NCBI GenBank assembly: GCA_024234365.1
Contig: JACKOK010000004.1
Coordinates: forward strand, 186,001 to 250,000
DNA: 64,000 bases
Reading direction: 5' to 3'
Source: Pseudomonadales bacterium
GTDB taxonomy: Bacteria; Pseudomonadota; Gammaproteobacteria; Pseudomonadales; Pseudohongiellaceae
This document shows, in pieces, positions 42,009 through 50,760 of this stretch (the first letter of the stretch is position 1; each line of letters opens with the position of its first letter). The position numbers and the translations under genes are program-made. The notes beneath the pieces were generated by a model that saw only the letters and a list, made by a program, of their open reading frames with translations, had not been told where the DNA came from and did no database searches.

Positions 42009-42755
42009 TTAGACCTTTTCACCCGCCACGATATCCTGTACCCACTGGGCACGCCGCTCGCGTCGCAGAATTTCATTGCGGGTAGACAGAATCAGGCTGA
42101 TCACGAAAAAGCAGTACACCGCAAAGATCATGATGACCAGCGGCACCCAGATTTCGGGGCCGAAGGCACTTTCGTTGTCCATGGAGAAATTGCTGGCGGG
42201 CTGGTGCAGGGTATTCCACCACTCCACGGAATACTTGATGATGGGAACGTTAATGGCCCCAACGATGGCCAGCAGCGCGCTGGCACGGGCGGAATCGTCC
42301 GGGCTCTCAATCGCAGAGCGCAGCGCAATCACGCCGATCAGCAGGAAAAACTGGATAAGCATGGAGGTCAGGCGCGCATCCCAGGCCCACCAGGTGCCCC
42401 AGATCGGCTGCCCCCAGATGGCCCCGGTCGCCAGCGCCACGGCAGTAAACCACGCCCCGATGGGGGCGGCACATTTGGCCACCATATCGGCGAGCTTCAT
42501 CTTCCACACCAGGGTGATCACACCCGCCACCGCCATCAGCGGAAAACAGGCCAGGGAAATGCTGGCAACGGGCACATGTACATACATGATGCGGATGGTG
42601 TTGCCCTGCTGATAATCCTGCGGCACAAACAACAGTGCCCAGACGATGCCAACGCTCATCAGCACGGTCATCAGCACATAGAGCCAGGGCAGCCATTTGC
42701 CCGACATCTCGTAAAACCATTTGGGCGAACCCATTCTGTAAAACCATTGCCACAT
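42009..42755 (-). CDS. ccmC: Haem exporter protein CcmC
   Basis: Passes haem to CcmE at the outer face of the inner membrane. 248 residues from ATG 42753-42755 (MWQWFYRMGSPKWFYEMSGK), with TGGAGTG upstream. The Trp-rich haem motif WGQPIWGTWWAWDARLTS is intact, and six helices are evident. It starts about 140 bases after ccmB, the only sizeable gap in the operon. Confidence 0.95.
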   Translation of the reverse strand: MWQWFYRMGSPKWFYEMSGKWLPWLYVLMTVLMSVGIVWALLFVPQDYQQGNTIRIMYVHVPVASISLACFPLMAVAGVITLVWKMKLADMVAKCAAPIGAWFTAVALATGAIWGQPIWGTWWAWDARLTSMLIQFFLLIGVIALRSAIESPDDSARASALLAIVGAINVPIIKYSVEWWNTLHQPASNFSMDNESAFGPEIWVPLVIMIFAVYCFFVISLILSTRNEILRRERRAQWVQDIVAGEKV

Positions 42756-42893
42756 GTGACATACACTCCAGTGCAAGCGGCTGCGGGAAATCTGTGCTTC
42801 CCGGCCTGTATTCCGCGGTGCGGCCCGACTATAGCACGCTGATTTACGCCGTCGATGTTACGTTTTGTAACTCTCGAGGCGCTCAGTTCGTGC

Positions 42894-43616
42894 TCAATTC
42901 ACGCTGATTTTCAGGGCGGCCGCCGAGGCCAGTGGTGCCAGGCTCAGCGACAGTGCCAGCAGGGCCCCCAGCAGCGAATAATGCATGGCCAGGGGCAGCC
43001 CGAGACTGACGTCCGCCACCGCTTTGGCGCCAATTATAAGCACCGGCACAGTAAGGGGTAAAACGATAACGGCAAGAATCAGGCCGCGGCTGCCCAGGCC
43101 CACGGTCAGGGCCACACCAATGGAACCGAAGAGGCTGAGCACCGGGGTTCCCAGCAACAGGGTAAACACCAGCGTCCAGTAGGCATCGGCGGGCAGATAG
43201 AGCATATAGGCCAGCAGCGGTGACAGCAGCACCACCGGCAGCCCGCTGACCAGCCAGTGCCCGATATTCTTGGCCAGTACGAGGAAATACAGAGGCTGGG
43301 GCGAGAGCAGCAACTGCTCCAGGGAACCGTCCTCATAGTCCGCACGGTAAAGATTGTCCAGCGACAGCATGGAGGCCAGCAGCGCAGAGACCCAGACGGT
43401 TCCCGCCGCGATCCGGGTCAGTTCCTGCGGGTCGGAGGACACGCCCAATGGAAACAGTGACACCACGATCAGGAAGAACATCAAAGGATTGAGCAGATCA
43501 TTACGCCGCTTGAGGGCAATCAGCAGATCACGGCGCAGCGTCGCCCTGAAGGCGGTAAAAGTGCTGACCGGCGTGGCGTGTCCGTCAGGAAGCGAATCCA
43601 GAGTTTGTTGTTTCAT
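42894..43616 (-). CDS. ccmB: Haem exporter permease CcmB
   Basis: Membrane subunit of the CcmAB ABC transporter that powers release of holo-CcmE. 240 residues, six hydrophobic helices; family segments MFFLIVVSLFPLGVSSDP and DYEDGSLEQLLLSPQPL are clear. The start overlaps the ccmA stop by 4 bases. Confidence 0.96.
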   Translation of the reverse strand: MKQQTLDSLPDGHATPVSTFTAFRATLRRDLLIALKRRNDLLNPLMFFLIVVSLFPLGVSSDPQELTRIAAGTVWVSALLASMLSLDNLYRADYEDGSLEQLLLSPQPLYFLVLAKNIGHWLVSGLPVVLLSPLLAYMLYLPADAYWTLVFTLLLGTPVLSLFGSIGVALTVGLGSRGLILAVIVLPLTVPVLIIGAKAVADVSLGLPLAMHYSLLGALLALSLSLAPLASAAALKISVN

Positions 43617-44305
43617 GCATTCCCGGCGCCAGCGCGCGCACCCCCACTATCCAGATTCAGACGTCGCAGCTCGCAGGGTACCGCAAGCGCATGATGGGTG
43701 GTCACCAGCACCGCCCCGCCGCGAGCGGCATGCTCGGCCAGCAACTGTTCCAGTGCCTTCACCCCACGAACATCCAGTGTCGTAAAGGGCTCATCCAGCA
43801 CCCACAGCCGTGCCGGGCTGATAAGCAGGCGCGCCAGCGAGACCCGCTGCTGTTGCCCCGCCGACATATTGCGACAGGCAATATCGGCATAACCCGCCAG
43901 ACCCAGCGTGGCCAGTGCGTCCTCAATCGCCCGATCGCTGACCGGGCCATGCAGGGCGCAGCTCCAGCGCAGGTTTTCGCGGGCGGTCAGAATCTTGTTC
44001 ACCCCGACCCGGTGGCCCAGGTAGAGCAGCGAGGCCAGAAAGGATTCCCGATCCTCGTCAATCGGGGTTCCCTGCCAGAACAGTTCGCCCTCGTAATTGC
44101 TGTTCAGGCCGCAGAGGATGCGCAGCAGCGTAGTCTTGCCACTGCCGTTGCTGCCCTGGATCTGCATCAGCTCACCGCCGTGCAGGCTGAAATTCAGGCC
44201 ACTGAACAACACCCGATCGTCCCGCTCACAGAAGAGCGAGCGCCCTTCGAGCAGGGGCGACGCGGTGGCGGCTGTCCCGACACTGGCTTGTGGACTTGCA
44301 GACAT
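43613..44305 (-). CDS. ccmA: Haem exporter ATPase CcmA
   Basis: ATP-binding subunit of CcmAB. 230 residues. Walker A GSNGSGKTTLLRILCG, ABC signature MSAGQQQRVSLARLL, Walker B LWVLDEPFTTLD, and the His switch TTHHA. First gene of the ccm operon; about 100 bases separate it from the DUF2802 gene. Confidence 0.97.
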   Translation of the reverse strand: MSASPQASVGTAATASPLLEGRSLFCERDDRVLFSGLNFSLHGGELMQIQGSNGSGKTTLLRILCGLNSNYEGELFWQGTPIDEDRESFLASLLYLGHRVGVNKILTARENLRWSCALHGPVSDRAIEDALATLGLAGYADIACRNMSAGQQQRVSLARLLISPARLWVLDEPFTTLDVRGVKALEQLLAEHAARGGAVLVTTHHALAVPCELRRLNLDSGGARAGAGNA

Positions 44306-44408
44306 AGTCGATTCTGGCGAAGGCCCGCCCGGGAGCGGACATGCGTGGGTTCGAAATTATCGCGGGAGTATAACCGAGTCTTGCGGGGATTGCCTTATCT
44401 GCCCGGTT

Positions 44409-44813
44409 TCAGGCTGCGTGACGTCCATCAGCCTTACGGCGGGCGGCCATCAGGGAAAGCAGGCTCGCCTCGGCCCGGGACAGGCCACAGGTGCTGACCA
44501 GCTCATCGGCGGGTGCCCCCATGAGGGCGAGTTTGCTTGCATGGACCATGGCGACATCGCCCATGTCCTTGTTCTCCAGGTCTTCCTGGCGACGGCGGGT
44601 ATTCTCCAGACTCTCCTTGACCTGAGTGAGGCGCTTGCCAAGCCCGACGGCACCCCGCCCAACCGCGGTAATCTCACCCCGCAGCGCGCGCATATCGCTG
44701 TCGAGCCTGTCCTGCAGGGCCTGTACCTTGCGCAGCGTATACACACACATGGCAAACACGCAGCCACAAAGCATGACAAGAAAGCTCACGCTGATGATCA
44801 GTGCAGGGGTCAT
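44409..44813 (-). CDS. DUF2802 protein at the flagellar-ccm boundary
   Basis: 134 residues: one N-terminal membrane helix (ALIISVSFLVMLCGCVFAMC), a coiled coil (VQALQDRLDSDMRALRGEIT and on), and a C-terminal helix-turn-helix-like block (TCGLSRAEASLLSLMAARRK). In Pseudomonas this family sits at the end of the chemotaxis/flagellar cluster just before ccm genes. It has no proven function. It starts 32 bases after fliA. Confidence 0.88.
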   Translation of the reverse strand: MTPALIISVSFLVMLCGCVFAMCVYTLRKVQALQDRLDSDMRALRGEITAVGRGAVGLGKRLTQVKESLENTRRRQEDLENKDMGDVAMVHASKLALMGAPADELVSTCGLSRAEASLLSLMAARRKADGRHAA

Positions 44814-44845
44814 GGCATTCCAGTCCTTACGGCTCCTGGCCGTGT

Positions 44846-45580
44846 TCAGTCCCAGCCCGTCAGGCGGGCACGCAGGCGCATGGCCGCCTGGGTGTGAATC
44901 TGACTGACCCGGGATTCGCTGACACCCAGCACCTGGCCAATCTCTTTCAGGTTCAGTTCTTCGTCGTAATACAGTGACAACACCAGTTGCTCCCGTTCCG
45001 GCAGGGTGGCGATTGCCTCCGCCAGATGGGTGCGAAAACTGCTGTCCTGCAAGCCATCCAGTGGATTGGGCATCTCGCCCGCCACTTTCTCGATGGCCGA
45101 ATCCTCGCCATCGAGCAGATCATCAAAGCTGAACAGGCGGCTACCCGAGGCATCCTGCAGAATGCTGTGATACTCATCCAGGGAGATGCCGAGCTCTTGC
45201 GCCACATCCTGATCCCTGGCATCGGTGCCAGTACGCCCCTCGATGGCTTTGATCGCGTCAGCAATCTGCCGCGACTTGCGGTGCACCGAACGCGGTGCCC
45301 AGTCGCCTTTGCGGATCTCGTCCAGCATGGCGCCGCGAATACGGATGCCGGCATAGGTCTCGAAACTCGCCCCCTTGCTCAGGTCGTATTTCCTCGCGGC
45401 CTCCAGCAGACCGATCATGCCGGACTGCACCAGATCATCGATCTGCACACTCGAGGGCATCCGCAACAGCAGATGATGGGCGATGCGCTTCACGAGCGGG
45501 GCATACTGCAACACAACATCGTTCATGCTGTCAGTCTGCACTTCGCTGTACATCAAGGCACCACTCGTGGATGTCACCAT
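44846..45580 (-). CDS. fliA: Flagellar sigma factor 28
   Basis: Directs RNA polymerase to late flagellar genes such as flagellin. 244 residues from ATG 45578-45580 (MVTSTSGALMYSEVQTDSMN), matching Pseudomonas FliA. Region 2 reads SFETYAGIRIRGAMLDEIRK with GDWAPRSVHRKSR after it; region 4 reads LSLYYDEELNLKEIGQVLGV then SESRVSQIH. It follows fleN by 4 bases. In Pseudomonas cheYZAB and motCD come next; here DUF2802 does. Confidence 0.96.
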   Translation of the reverse strand: MVTSTSGALMYSEVQTDSMNDVVLQYAPLVKRIAHHLLLRMPSSVQIDDLVQSGMIGLLEAARKYDLSKGASFETYAGIRIRGAMLDEIRKGDWAPRSVHRKSRQIADAIKAIEGRTGTDARDQDVAQELGISLDEYHSILQDASGSRLFSFDDLLDGEDSAIEKVAGEMPNPLDGLQDSSFRTHLAEAIATLPEREQLVLSLYYDEELNLKEIGQVLGVSESRVSQIHTQAAMRLRARLTGWD

Positions 45581-45584
45581 GGTT

Positions 45585-46400
45585 TCAGTCCGCGGAATCA
45601 CTCATTAACAGACGTTCTACGAAAAACTCCAGGCGGCCACTGGCCTGGCGATTGAGAGGCCAATCCAGAACCTCCTGGGCAAGACGCCGATAGGCAATGG
45701 CCGCCTTGCTGGAGGGATAGAGCTCCAGTGTCGCCTTCTGCCGCTGCGCAGATTTGCGCACCGCGTCGTCCCAGGGGATATCGCCCGCATACTGCAGGGT
45801 GACATCCAGAAAACGCTCCGCCACCCGCACAAATTTGTTGAACAGGTTGCGCCCCTCTTCCGCACCGCGCGTCATATTGGCCAGCACGCGGAAACGCTGC
45901 ATGCCGTAGTCGCGGTGCAGCAGCTTGACCAGCGCATAGGCATCGGTAATGGATGAGGGTTCATCGCACACCACCACCAGCACTTCCTGGGAGGCGCGCA
46001 CAAAACTGATGACGCTTTCCGAAATCCCCGCCGCCGTGTCGATCAGCAGCACATCAAGCTGCTCATCCAGCTCACTGAACGCACGAATCAGGCCCGCATG
46101 CTCTGCCGGGCCCAGCTGCGTCAGGGACTGCACACCGGAGGCCGCAGGTATCACTTTCAGCCCGCCCGGGGTCGTAATCAACACATCACGCAGGGAGCAC
46201 TCACCATTCATCACCTCGGCGAGGGTCTTTTCCGCCTTGATGCCCAACTGAATATCCACATTCGCCAGGCCAAGATCGGCATCCATCAGGATCACCCGCT
46301 TGCCGGCCTCCGCCAGCGCCAGCCCCAGGTTAACGGACACATTGGTCTTGCCAACGCCGCCCTTGCCGCCGGTGATTGCCAGCACCTGTACCGGCTTCAT
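45585..46400 (-). CDS. fleN: Flagellar number regulator FleN/FlhG
   Basis: MinD-like ATPase limiting flagellar number, known to restrain FleQ in Pseudomonas. 271 residues; deviant Walker A GGKGGVGKTNVSVNLG, Walker B VLLIDTAAG, switch region ILMDADLGLANVDIQLG. C-terminal amphipathic segment for membrane contact. ATGA overlap with flhF. Confidence 0.95.
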   Translation of the reverse strand: MKPVQVLAITGGKGGVGKTNVSVNLGLALAEAGKRVILMDADLGLANVDIQLGIKAEKTLAEVMNGECSLRDVLITTPGGLKVIPAASGVQSLTQLGPAEHAGLIRAFSELDEQLDVLLIDTAAGISESVISFVRASQEVLVVVCDEPSSITDAYALVKLLHRDYGMQRFRVLANMTRGAEEGRNLFNKFVRVAERFLDVTLQYAGDIPWDDAVRKSAQRQKATLELYPSSKAAIAYRRLAQEVLDWPLNRQASGRLEFFVERLLMSDSAD

Positions 46401-47755
46401 CGCGTAGCCCCCCGGGCAATGCCGGAATGGCCCATCTGGGTTTCCTGAGGTGTCAGGTCATTTCCGTATGCGTTTCCAAATTCCATCATCAGTCTCTCGC
46501 TCTCCTCATCACTGTGTACGGACAAGGCCACCGCCTTGCTGACGAGATTATGAGCTTGCGCAACTTTGATGTCATTGGGGATATTCTGCCCATGGGTCTC
46601 GTATACCACCGGCAGGGAGTTTTCGATCACCAGGGACAGGGCCTCACCAATAGTACCGGCCTCATCCAGCTTGCTGAGCACACAAGCACTGAGCCCCGCC
46701 GGAGCGTAGGTGCGGTAGGCGGTGGCCAGTACGCTGGCCTGGCTGGTGCAGGCCATGACCAGAATATTCTGAACCTCGGGACAGTTGCGCAGGGTCTGCA
46801 ACTGAAATTGCAGGCTGGGGTCCTTCGCGTTGAGCCCAGCCGTGTCGATCAGCACCAAGGACTTGTGCCGCAGGGATGCCAGAATCTCCGGCAGACTGTG
46901 GGTCTCATCGACCACACGCACAGTCACCCCCAGAATGCGTCCGAAGGTACGCAGCTGTTCATGGGCGGCCACGCGGAAACTGTCAGTTGTCACCAGCGCG
47001 ACAGCCTCGGGGCCATGTTCCAGCACATAGCGCGTCGCCAGTTTGCCGATCGTTGTGGTCTTGCCCACGCCGGTCGGACCAAGGAAGGCAAAAATCCCCC
47101 CCCTGGCGGCAATATCTGTCCCCAGTACCGGCACCTGTCGTGCCAGAGCGGCAATTGCAAACCGCCAGGCTTCGGCGGTATTCATCTCGGGGCGCAGGGT
47201 TTCCAGCAGAGACTTGCTCAGGCCAGCGGGCACGCCCATGGCATTGAGGCGCTCCCATACCCCGGCCTGTACGGGCGTGCGGCGGGAGAACTGCTCCCAG
47301 GCCATGCCACTGAGGCGCTGTTCCAGCAGGCGGCGGATACCGTTGAGTTCAGAGCGCATGCGGTGCATCTCACGCCCCTCCTGAGCCACACGCTCTCGCT
47401 CCTGACGCAGGGCCTGCGCCTGTTCATTTGCCTGCTGTTCGGCCAGCGCCTGGGCGGCACTGGGCGGTACCGGTTTGCTTGTGCCCCGTGGGGTTGCCAC
47501 GGGCTTTTCTGCCTGAGCGCTCGCTGAAGCAGCCTTGGCCGTTGCGTTCCCGGGGCGAGTACTGCGTGCCGCAGACCCGGATCCCAGGCTGCCGCTGGAG
47601 GAGAAGGAGATATCGCCCGGAAGGGATGCCGCCACCACTTCCACCCCGCCCTCCAGTGAGCGGTTGGACAGCATGACCGCGTCCTCGCCCATCTCCTCAC
47701 GGATCTGGGCCAGGGCACGTCGCATGTCAGGTGCCAGGTATCGTTTCACTTTCAT
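46397..47755 (-). CDS. flhF: Flagellar placement GTPase FlhF
   Basis: SRP-type GTPase setting the polar flagellar site. 452 residues: basic N-terminal domain (MKVKRYLAPDMRRALAQIRE), a low-complexity linker rich in Ala and Gln, then NG domain with FLGPTGVGKTTTIGKLATRY, TTDSFRVAAHEQL, VLIDTAG and SKLDEAGTIG. Works with FleN downstream; together they suggest polar flagella. Confidence 0.96.
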   Translation of the reverse strand: MKVKRYLAPDMRRALAQIREEMGEDAVMLSNRSLEGGVEVVAASLPGDISFSSSGSLGSGSAARSTRPGNATAKAASASAQAEKPVATPRGTSKPVPPSAAQALAEQQANEQAQALRQERERVAQEGREMHRMRSELNGIRRLLEQRLSGMAWEQFSRRTPVQAGVWERLNAMGVPAGLSKSLLETLRPEMNTAEAWRFAIAALARQVPVLGTDIAARGGIFAFLGPTGVGKTTTIGKLATRYVLEHGPEAVALVTTDSFRVAAHEQLRTFGRILGVTVRVVDETHSLPEILASLRHKSLVLIDTAGLNAKDPSLQFQLQTLRNCPEVQNILVMACTSQASVLATAYRTYAPAGLSACVLSKLDEAGTIGEALSLVIENSLPVVYETHGQNIPNDIKVAQAHNLVSKAVALSVHSDEESERLMMEFGNAYGNDLTPQETQMGHSGIARGATR

Positions 47756-47808
47756 CTCAACTTCCTCTTGGCCGAATACGGTCGGGCCTCAGCAGCAACG
47801 CCTTTGAT

Positions 47809-49947
47809 TCATGAATTGCCAATGGTCGCCACAATGGTGATCTGTTTGTTGTCCGGTATCTCCTGGTAGGAGAGCACCTTGAGCCCGCTGATGGTGAAGC
47901 GGACAAAGCGGCTCAGTACCGGACGCAGCGGTGCGGGCACCAACAGCACCGCCGGTTTGCCGGCCGCCTCCTGGGTTCTCGCCGCCTTGAGCAGCGATGC
48001 TTGCAGACGTTCCGCCATCGCCGGCTCTATCACCATGCCATCGTCACTGCCGCCATTGGCTCCGGATTGTTGCGACTGTTGTACAGACTTAAGCAATATC
48101 TGTTCCAGCGCTGGCTCTATTGTCATGACAGGCAGCTCTGACGCACTTCCGTAGATGTTCTGCACGATGACGCGGGACAGAGCCACGCGCGCTGCGGCAG
48201 TCAAAGTGCCGGAATCTTGACTCTTCACCGAGGCCGCCGCCAACGCTTCGGCGATACTGCGCATATCGCGGATCGGCACATCCTCAATCAACAGATTCTG
48301 CAGCACCTGCAGCAGCGCATTGGTGTTGACCATGGAGGGCAGCTCTTCGGCCAGCTTCTTGGACGTCTTGCCCAGCATGCTCAGCAGCTCGTGCACCTCC
48401 TCATGCCCCAGCAGCTCATGGGCGTGTTTGTGCAGGATCGTATTCAGATGCGTGGCGATGACCGTGCTGCTGTCCACCACCGTATAGCCCAGCGTCTGCG
48501 CCTGGTCCTTCTGGGCAGGTTCAATCCACAAGGCATCCAGCCCAAAGGCCGGGTCCTTCGTCTCAATACCATTGGGTTTGCCGAAAACCTGCCCGGGGTT
48601 GATCGCCATATCCCGCTCCGGCAGGATCTCCGCCCCCGCCACGTTCACCCCCATGAGGGTAATGCGGTACTCGTTCGGTCCCAGGTCGAGGTTGTCGCGG
48701 ATATGCACCGAGGGCACCAGAAAACCCAGTTCCTGAGACAACTTCTTGCGAATGCCCTTGATACGATTGAGCAACTGCCCACCCTGGGACTTGTCCACCA
48801 TGGGGATCAGGCGATACCCCACCTCAAGTCCGATCACATCCACTGGAAGCACGTCACTCCAACCCAGTTCCTGAGGCTCTTCCTCTTTTTCCTCCTGAGC
48901 CTTTTTCTCGGCCCTGGCAGCGTCCTGCGGCGAGACTTCATTTTTTGTCTGACGCCGGTAAATAAGTAAAGCCCCGGCACCGGCCAAAACGGCCAATGCC
49001 AGAAAAGCAAAATGCGGCATACCTGGCACGCTACCCATGATGAACAACACCACGGCGCTGATGCCGAGTGCCCGGGGCGTGGCAAACATCTGGCCGGATA
49101 CCTGAGCCCCCATCATCTCGGAACTGTTATTGCGGGTCACCATGATCGCCGCCGCAGTGGACAGCACCAGCGCCGGAATCTGCGCTACCAGGCCGTCACC
49201 GATGGTAAGCAGGGCGTAGCGCTGCATGGCCATCGTGAAGTCCAGGTCATGCTGCAGCATGCCCACGGCAACCCCACCGAGAATATTGATCAGCAGAATC
49301 AGAATGCCGGCCACGGCATCGCCCTTCACGAACTTGCTGGCACCGTCCATGGAACCGTAGAAATCGGCCTCCTCAGTAATCTCCCGACGTCGGGTACGGG
49401 CCTGTTCCTGGTCGATCAGCCCGGCATTGAGATCGGCATCCACCGCCATCTGTTTTCCCGGCATGGCATCCAGGGTGAATCGGGCGCTCACCTCGGCGAT
49501 ACGCCCGGCACCCTTGGTAACCACCACGAAGTTGATGATGATCAGGATAATGAAAACGATCAGACCGACAGCATAGTTACCGCCAATCACCACCTCGCCA
49601 AAGGACTCGATCACCCGCCCCGCCGCCGCGCCGCCCTGATGGCCTTCGAGCAGTACCACCCGGGTCGAGGCCACGTTGAGTGCGAGGCGCAACAGGGTGG
49701 CAATGAGCAGGATGGTGGGGAAAACGGCAAAATCGAGTGGCCGCATGGCATAGACGGCAACGCAGAGCACCACCAGGGCAATGGTGATGTTGAAGGTAAA
49801 CAGCACATCGAGCAGGAACGGCGGCAGGGGCAAGGTCATCATGGCCAGCATGACGAGCAGCAGCACGGGAATGCCGAGATTGCCGTTAGCGAGGGTACGG
49901 GCGTTGTCGATCAGGGAATTACGTTGAATGCTGGCGCTGTCACTCAT
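47809..49947 (-). CDS. flhA: Flagellar export gate protein FlhA
   Basis: Proton-driven export channel and cargo platform. 712 residues: eight membrane helices in the first 320, the FHIPEP signature region (NEYRITLMGVNVAGAEILPE in the soluble domain and RLALNVASTRVVL in the membrane part), and a cytosolic domain ending in KVLSYQEIPDNKQITIVATI. A sigma-54-like promoter lies about 170 bases upstream. It is separated from flhB by 813 bases of repeats. Confidence 0.97.
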   Translation of the reverse strand: MSDSASIQRNSLIDNARTLANGNLGIPVLLLVMLAMMTLPLPPFLLDVLFTFNITIALVVLCVAVYAMRPLDFAVFPTILLIATLLRLALNVASTRVVLLEGHQGGAAAGRVIESFGEVVIGGNYAVGLIVFIILIIINFVVVTKGAGRIAEVSARFTLDAMPGKQMAVDADLNAGLIDQEQARTRRREITEEADFYGSMDGASKFVKGDAVAGILILLINILGGVAVGMLQHDLDFTMAMQRYALLTIGDGLVAQIPALVLSTAAAIMVTRNNSSEMMGAQVSGQMFATPRALGISAVVLFIMGSVPGMPHFAFLALAVLAGAGALLIYRRQTKNEVSPQDAARAEKKAQEEKEEEPQELGWSDVLPVDVIGLEVGYRLIPMVDKSQGGQLLNRIKGIRKKLSQELGFLVPSVHIRDNLDLGPNEYRITLMGVNVAGAEILPERDMAINPGQVFGKPNGIETKDPAFGLDALWIEPAQKDQAQTLGYTVVDSSTVIATHLNTILHKHAHELLGHEEVHELLSMLGKTSKKLAEELPSMVNTNALLQVLQNLLIEDVPIRDMRSIAEALAAASVKSQDSGTLTAAARVALSRVIVQNIYGSASELPVMTIEPALEQILLKSVQQSQQSGANGGSDDGMVIEPAMAERLQASLLKAARTQEAAGKPAVLLVPAPLRPVLSRFVRFTISGLKVLSYQEIPDNKQITIVATIGNS

Positions 49948-50118
49948 GTGCTGCTGTCTGCCTTTCCTGCGCGTTGTGTGTCATAAACCAAAAGCGTCAA
50001 TTTCCCGGACCTTGAGCTCAGCGTGATATCAAACGATTCAATTTCTTGACGCTCAGTGGACGAAAACACCGGGCTTTCGCGTGCCTACTTCCGGTTCTCG
50101 GGAAATCCACAGTACTCA

Positions 50119-50136
50119 TTGCAAGAAGTCGGCCTA
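50119..50136 (-). promoter_or_regulatory. Candidate sigma-54 promoter of flhA
   Basis: Minus strand AGGCCGACTTCTTGCAAT: GG and GC are 10 bases apart (plus-strand CC 50133-50134, GC 50121-50122). The -12 box TTGCA is perfect; the -24 box GGCCG is partly degenerate. The predicted start near 50109 leaves about 160 bases of leader. flhA is sigma-54 dependent in Pseudomonas. Confidence 0.5.
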
Positions 50137-50186
50137 CTTTTGCGGGCGTTTGCTTTTACAGGTTGATGTGAGCTTCGTAGGACGCT

Positions 50187-50352
50187 CCGGGCGGGCGAAG
50201 AAAACAGTCAGGACACGCCAAAAAGCGCACATCCATGTGCAGGCTCGGCGCACGCCATCCGACCGCCAGGGATGGCGGGAGTGCCGAGACTGCAGGAGCA
50301 AGTCTTCGGTCCGGGCGCTCTACGGTCCTGCCTGTTTTCTTCGCCCGCCCGG
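50187..50352. repeat. Fold-back repeat C
   Basis: Outer arms 50187-50207 and 50332-50352 are perfect 21-bp complements; the left arm begins CCGGGCGGGCGAAG. CAGGAC and GTCCTG continue the stem as in repeat A. Core: ACGCCAAAAAGCG, hairpin 1 GCACATCCATGTGC (50227-50240), AGGCTCGGC, then hairpin 2, which can form as CCGCC-AGGGAT-GGCGG (50263-50278) or as CGCCATCC (50253-50260) with GGATGGCG (50270-50277). It has about 50 extra bases before the closing arm compared with A. On the minus strand hairpin 1 reads CATGGATG. Confidence 0.85.
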
Positions 50353-50386
50353 CGCTGACATCACGCCAGCGAATGCGCACGTTCGC

Positions 50387-50458
50387 GTAGGAGCCAGCCT
50401 GCTGGCGATTGAGAGACAAGAACTGTGCTGCATTCATCGCCGGCAAGCCGGCTCCCAC
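50387..50458. repeat. Inverted pair of REP-like palindromes
   Basis: GTAGGAGCCAGCCTGCTGGC (from 50387) faces TCGCCGGCAAGCCGGCTCCC (from 50437), with 27 bases between. This head-to-head arrangement resembles the REP doublets (BIMEs) of Pseudomonas and enterobacteria. It lies between fold-back repeats C and D. Confidence 0.7.
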
Positions 50459-50514
50459 AGACACATCATCCGAGCCAGGAACGAAGAACGAAACACCAAA
50501 TCAACGTTGAACAA

Positions 50515-50633
50515 GAGCCGTGTGGTGGACTTCAGGTGACAGAGCGTCGGACGCCAGGGATGGCGTCCGCCGAGCCTTCACAAGGATGTGAGCCTTTTGG
50601 CGTCTCTGACACCTGAAGTCCACCATGCGGCTC
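50515..50633. repeat. Fold-back repeat D, inverted relative to C
   Basis: Arms 50515-50538 and 50610-50633 pair over 24 bp with two wobble pairs; the left arm begins GAGCCGTGTGGTGGAC. Inside: GAGCGTCGG, hairpin 2 (GGACGCC and GGCGTCC with loop AGGGAT, 50549-50568), CCGAGCCT, hairpin 1 (TCACAAGGATGTGA, 50578-50591), CCTTTTGGCGTCTCTGAC. It has the same plan as repeat B, with the same 22-base spacing between GAGCC and GAGCGTCGG but a different arm sequence. Confidence 0.85.
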
Positions 50634-50737
50634 GGCTATCAAAGTGAATCCATTCAATCCATCACGCGAATTTTCTAATAAAGTGAAATATCCGGACCAA
50701 TCACGAACGACTCTTTCTGGCAGAAATATTTCACCAA

Positions 50738-50756
50738 TCGCCGGCAGGCCGGCTCC
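50738..50756 (+). repeat. REP-like palindrome after flhB
   Basis: TCGCCGGCAGGCCGGCTCC, 4 bases from the flhB stop. On the flhB transcript it would form a stem at the 3' end. Confidence 0.65.
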
Positions 50757-50760
50757 GGAA

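Noticed and set aside
50081..50539. A 152-codon frame across repeat C and the REP pair
   Set aside because: Runs through repeats and gives arginine-rich, low-information sequence; no similar protein between the two loci.
36494..50633. Fold-back repeats as a CRISPR array or integron attC sites
   Set aside because: There are only two copies per locus in inverted orientation, no regular spacers and no cas genes; attC core sites of the GTTRRRY/RYYYAAC kind and an integrase are absent.
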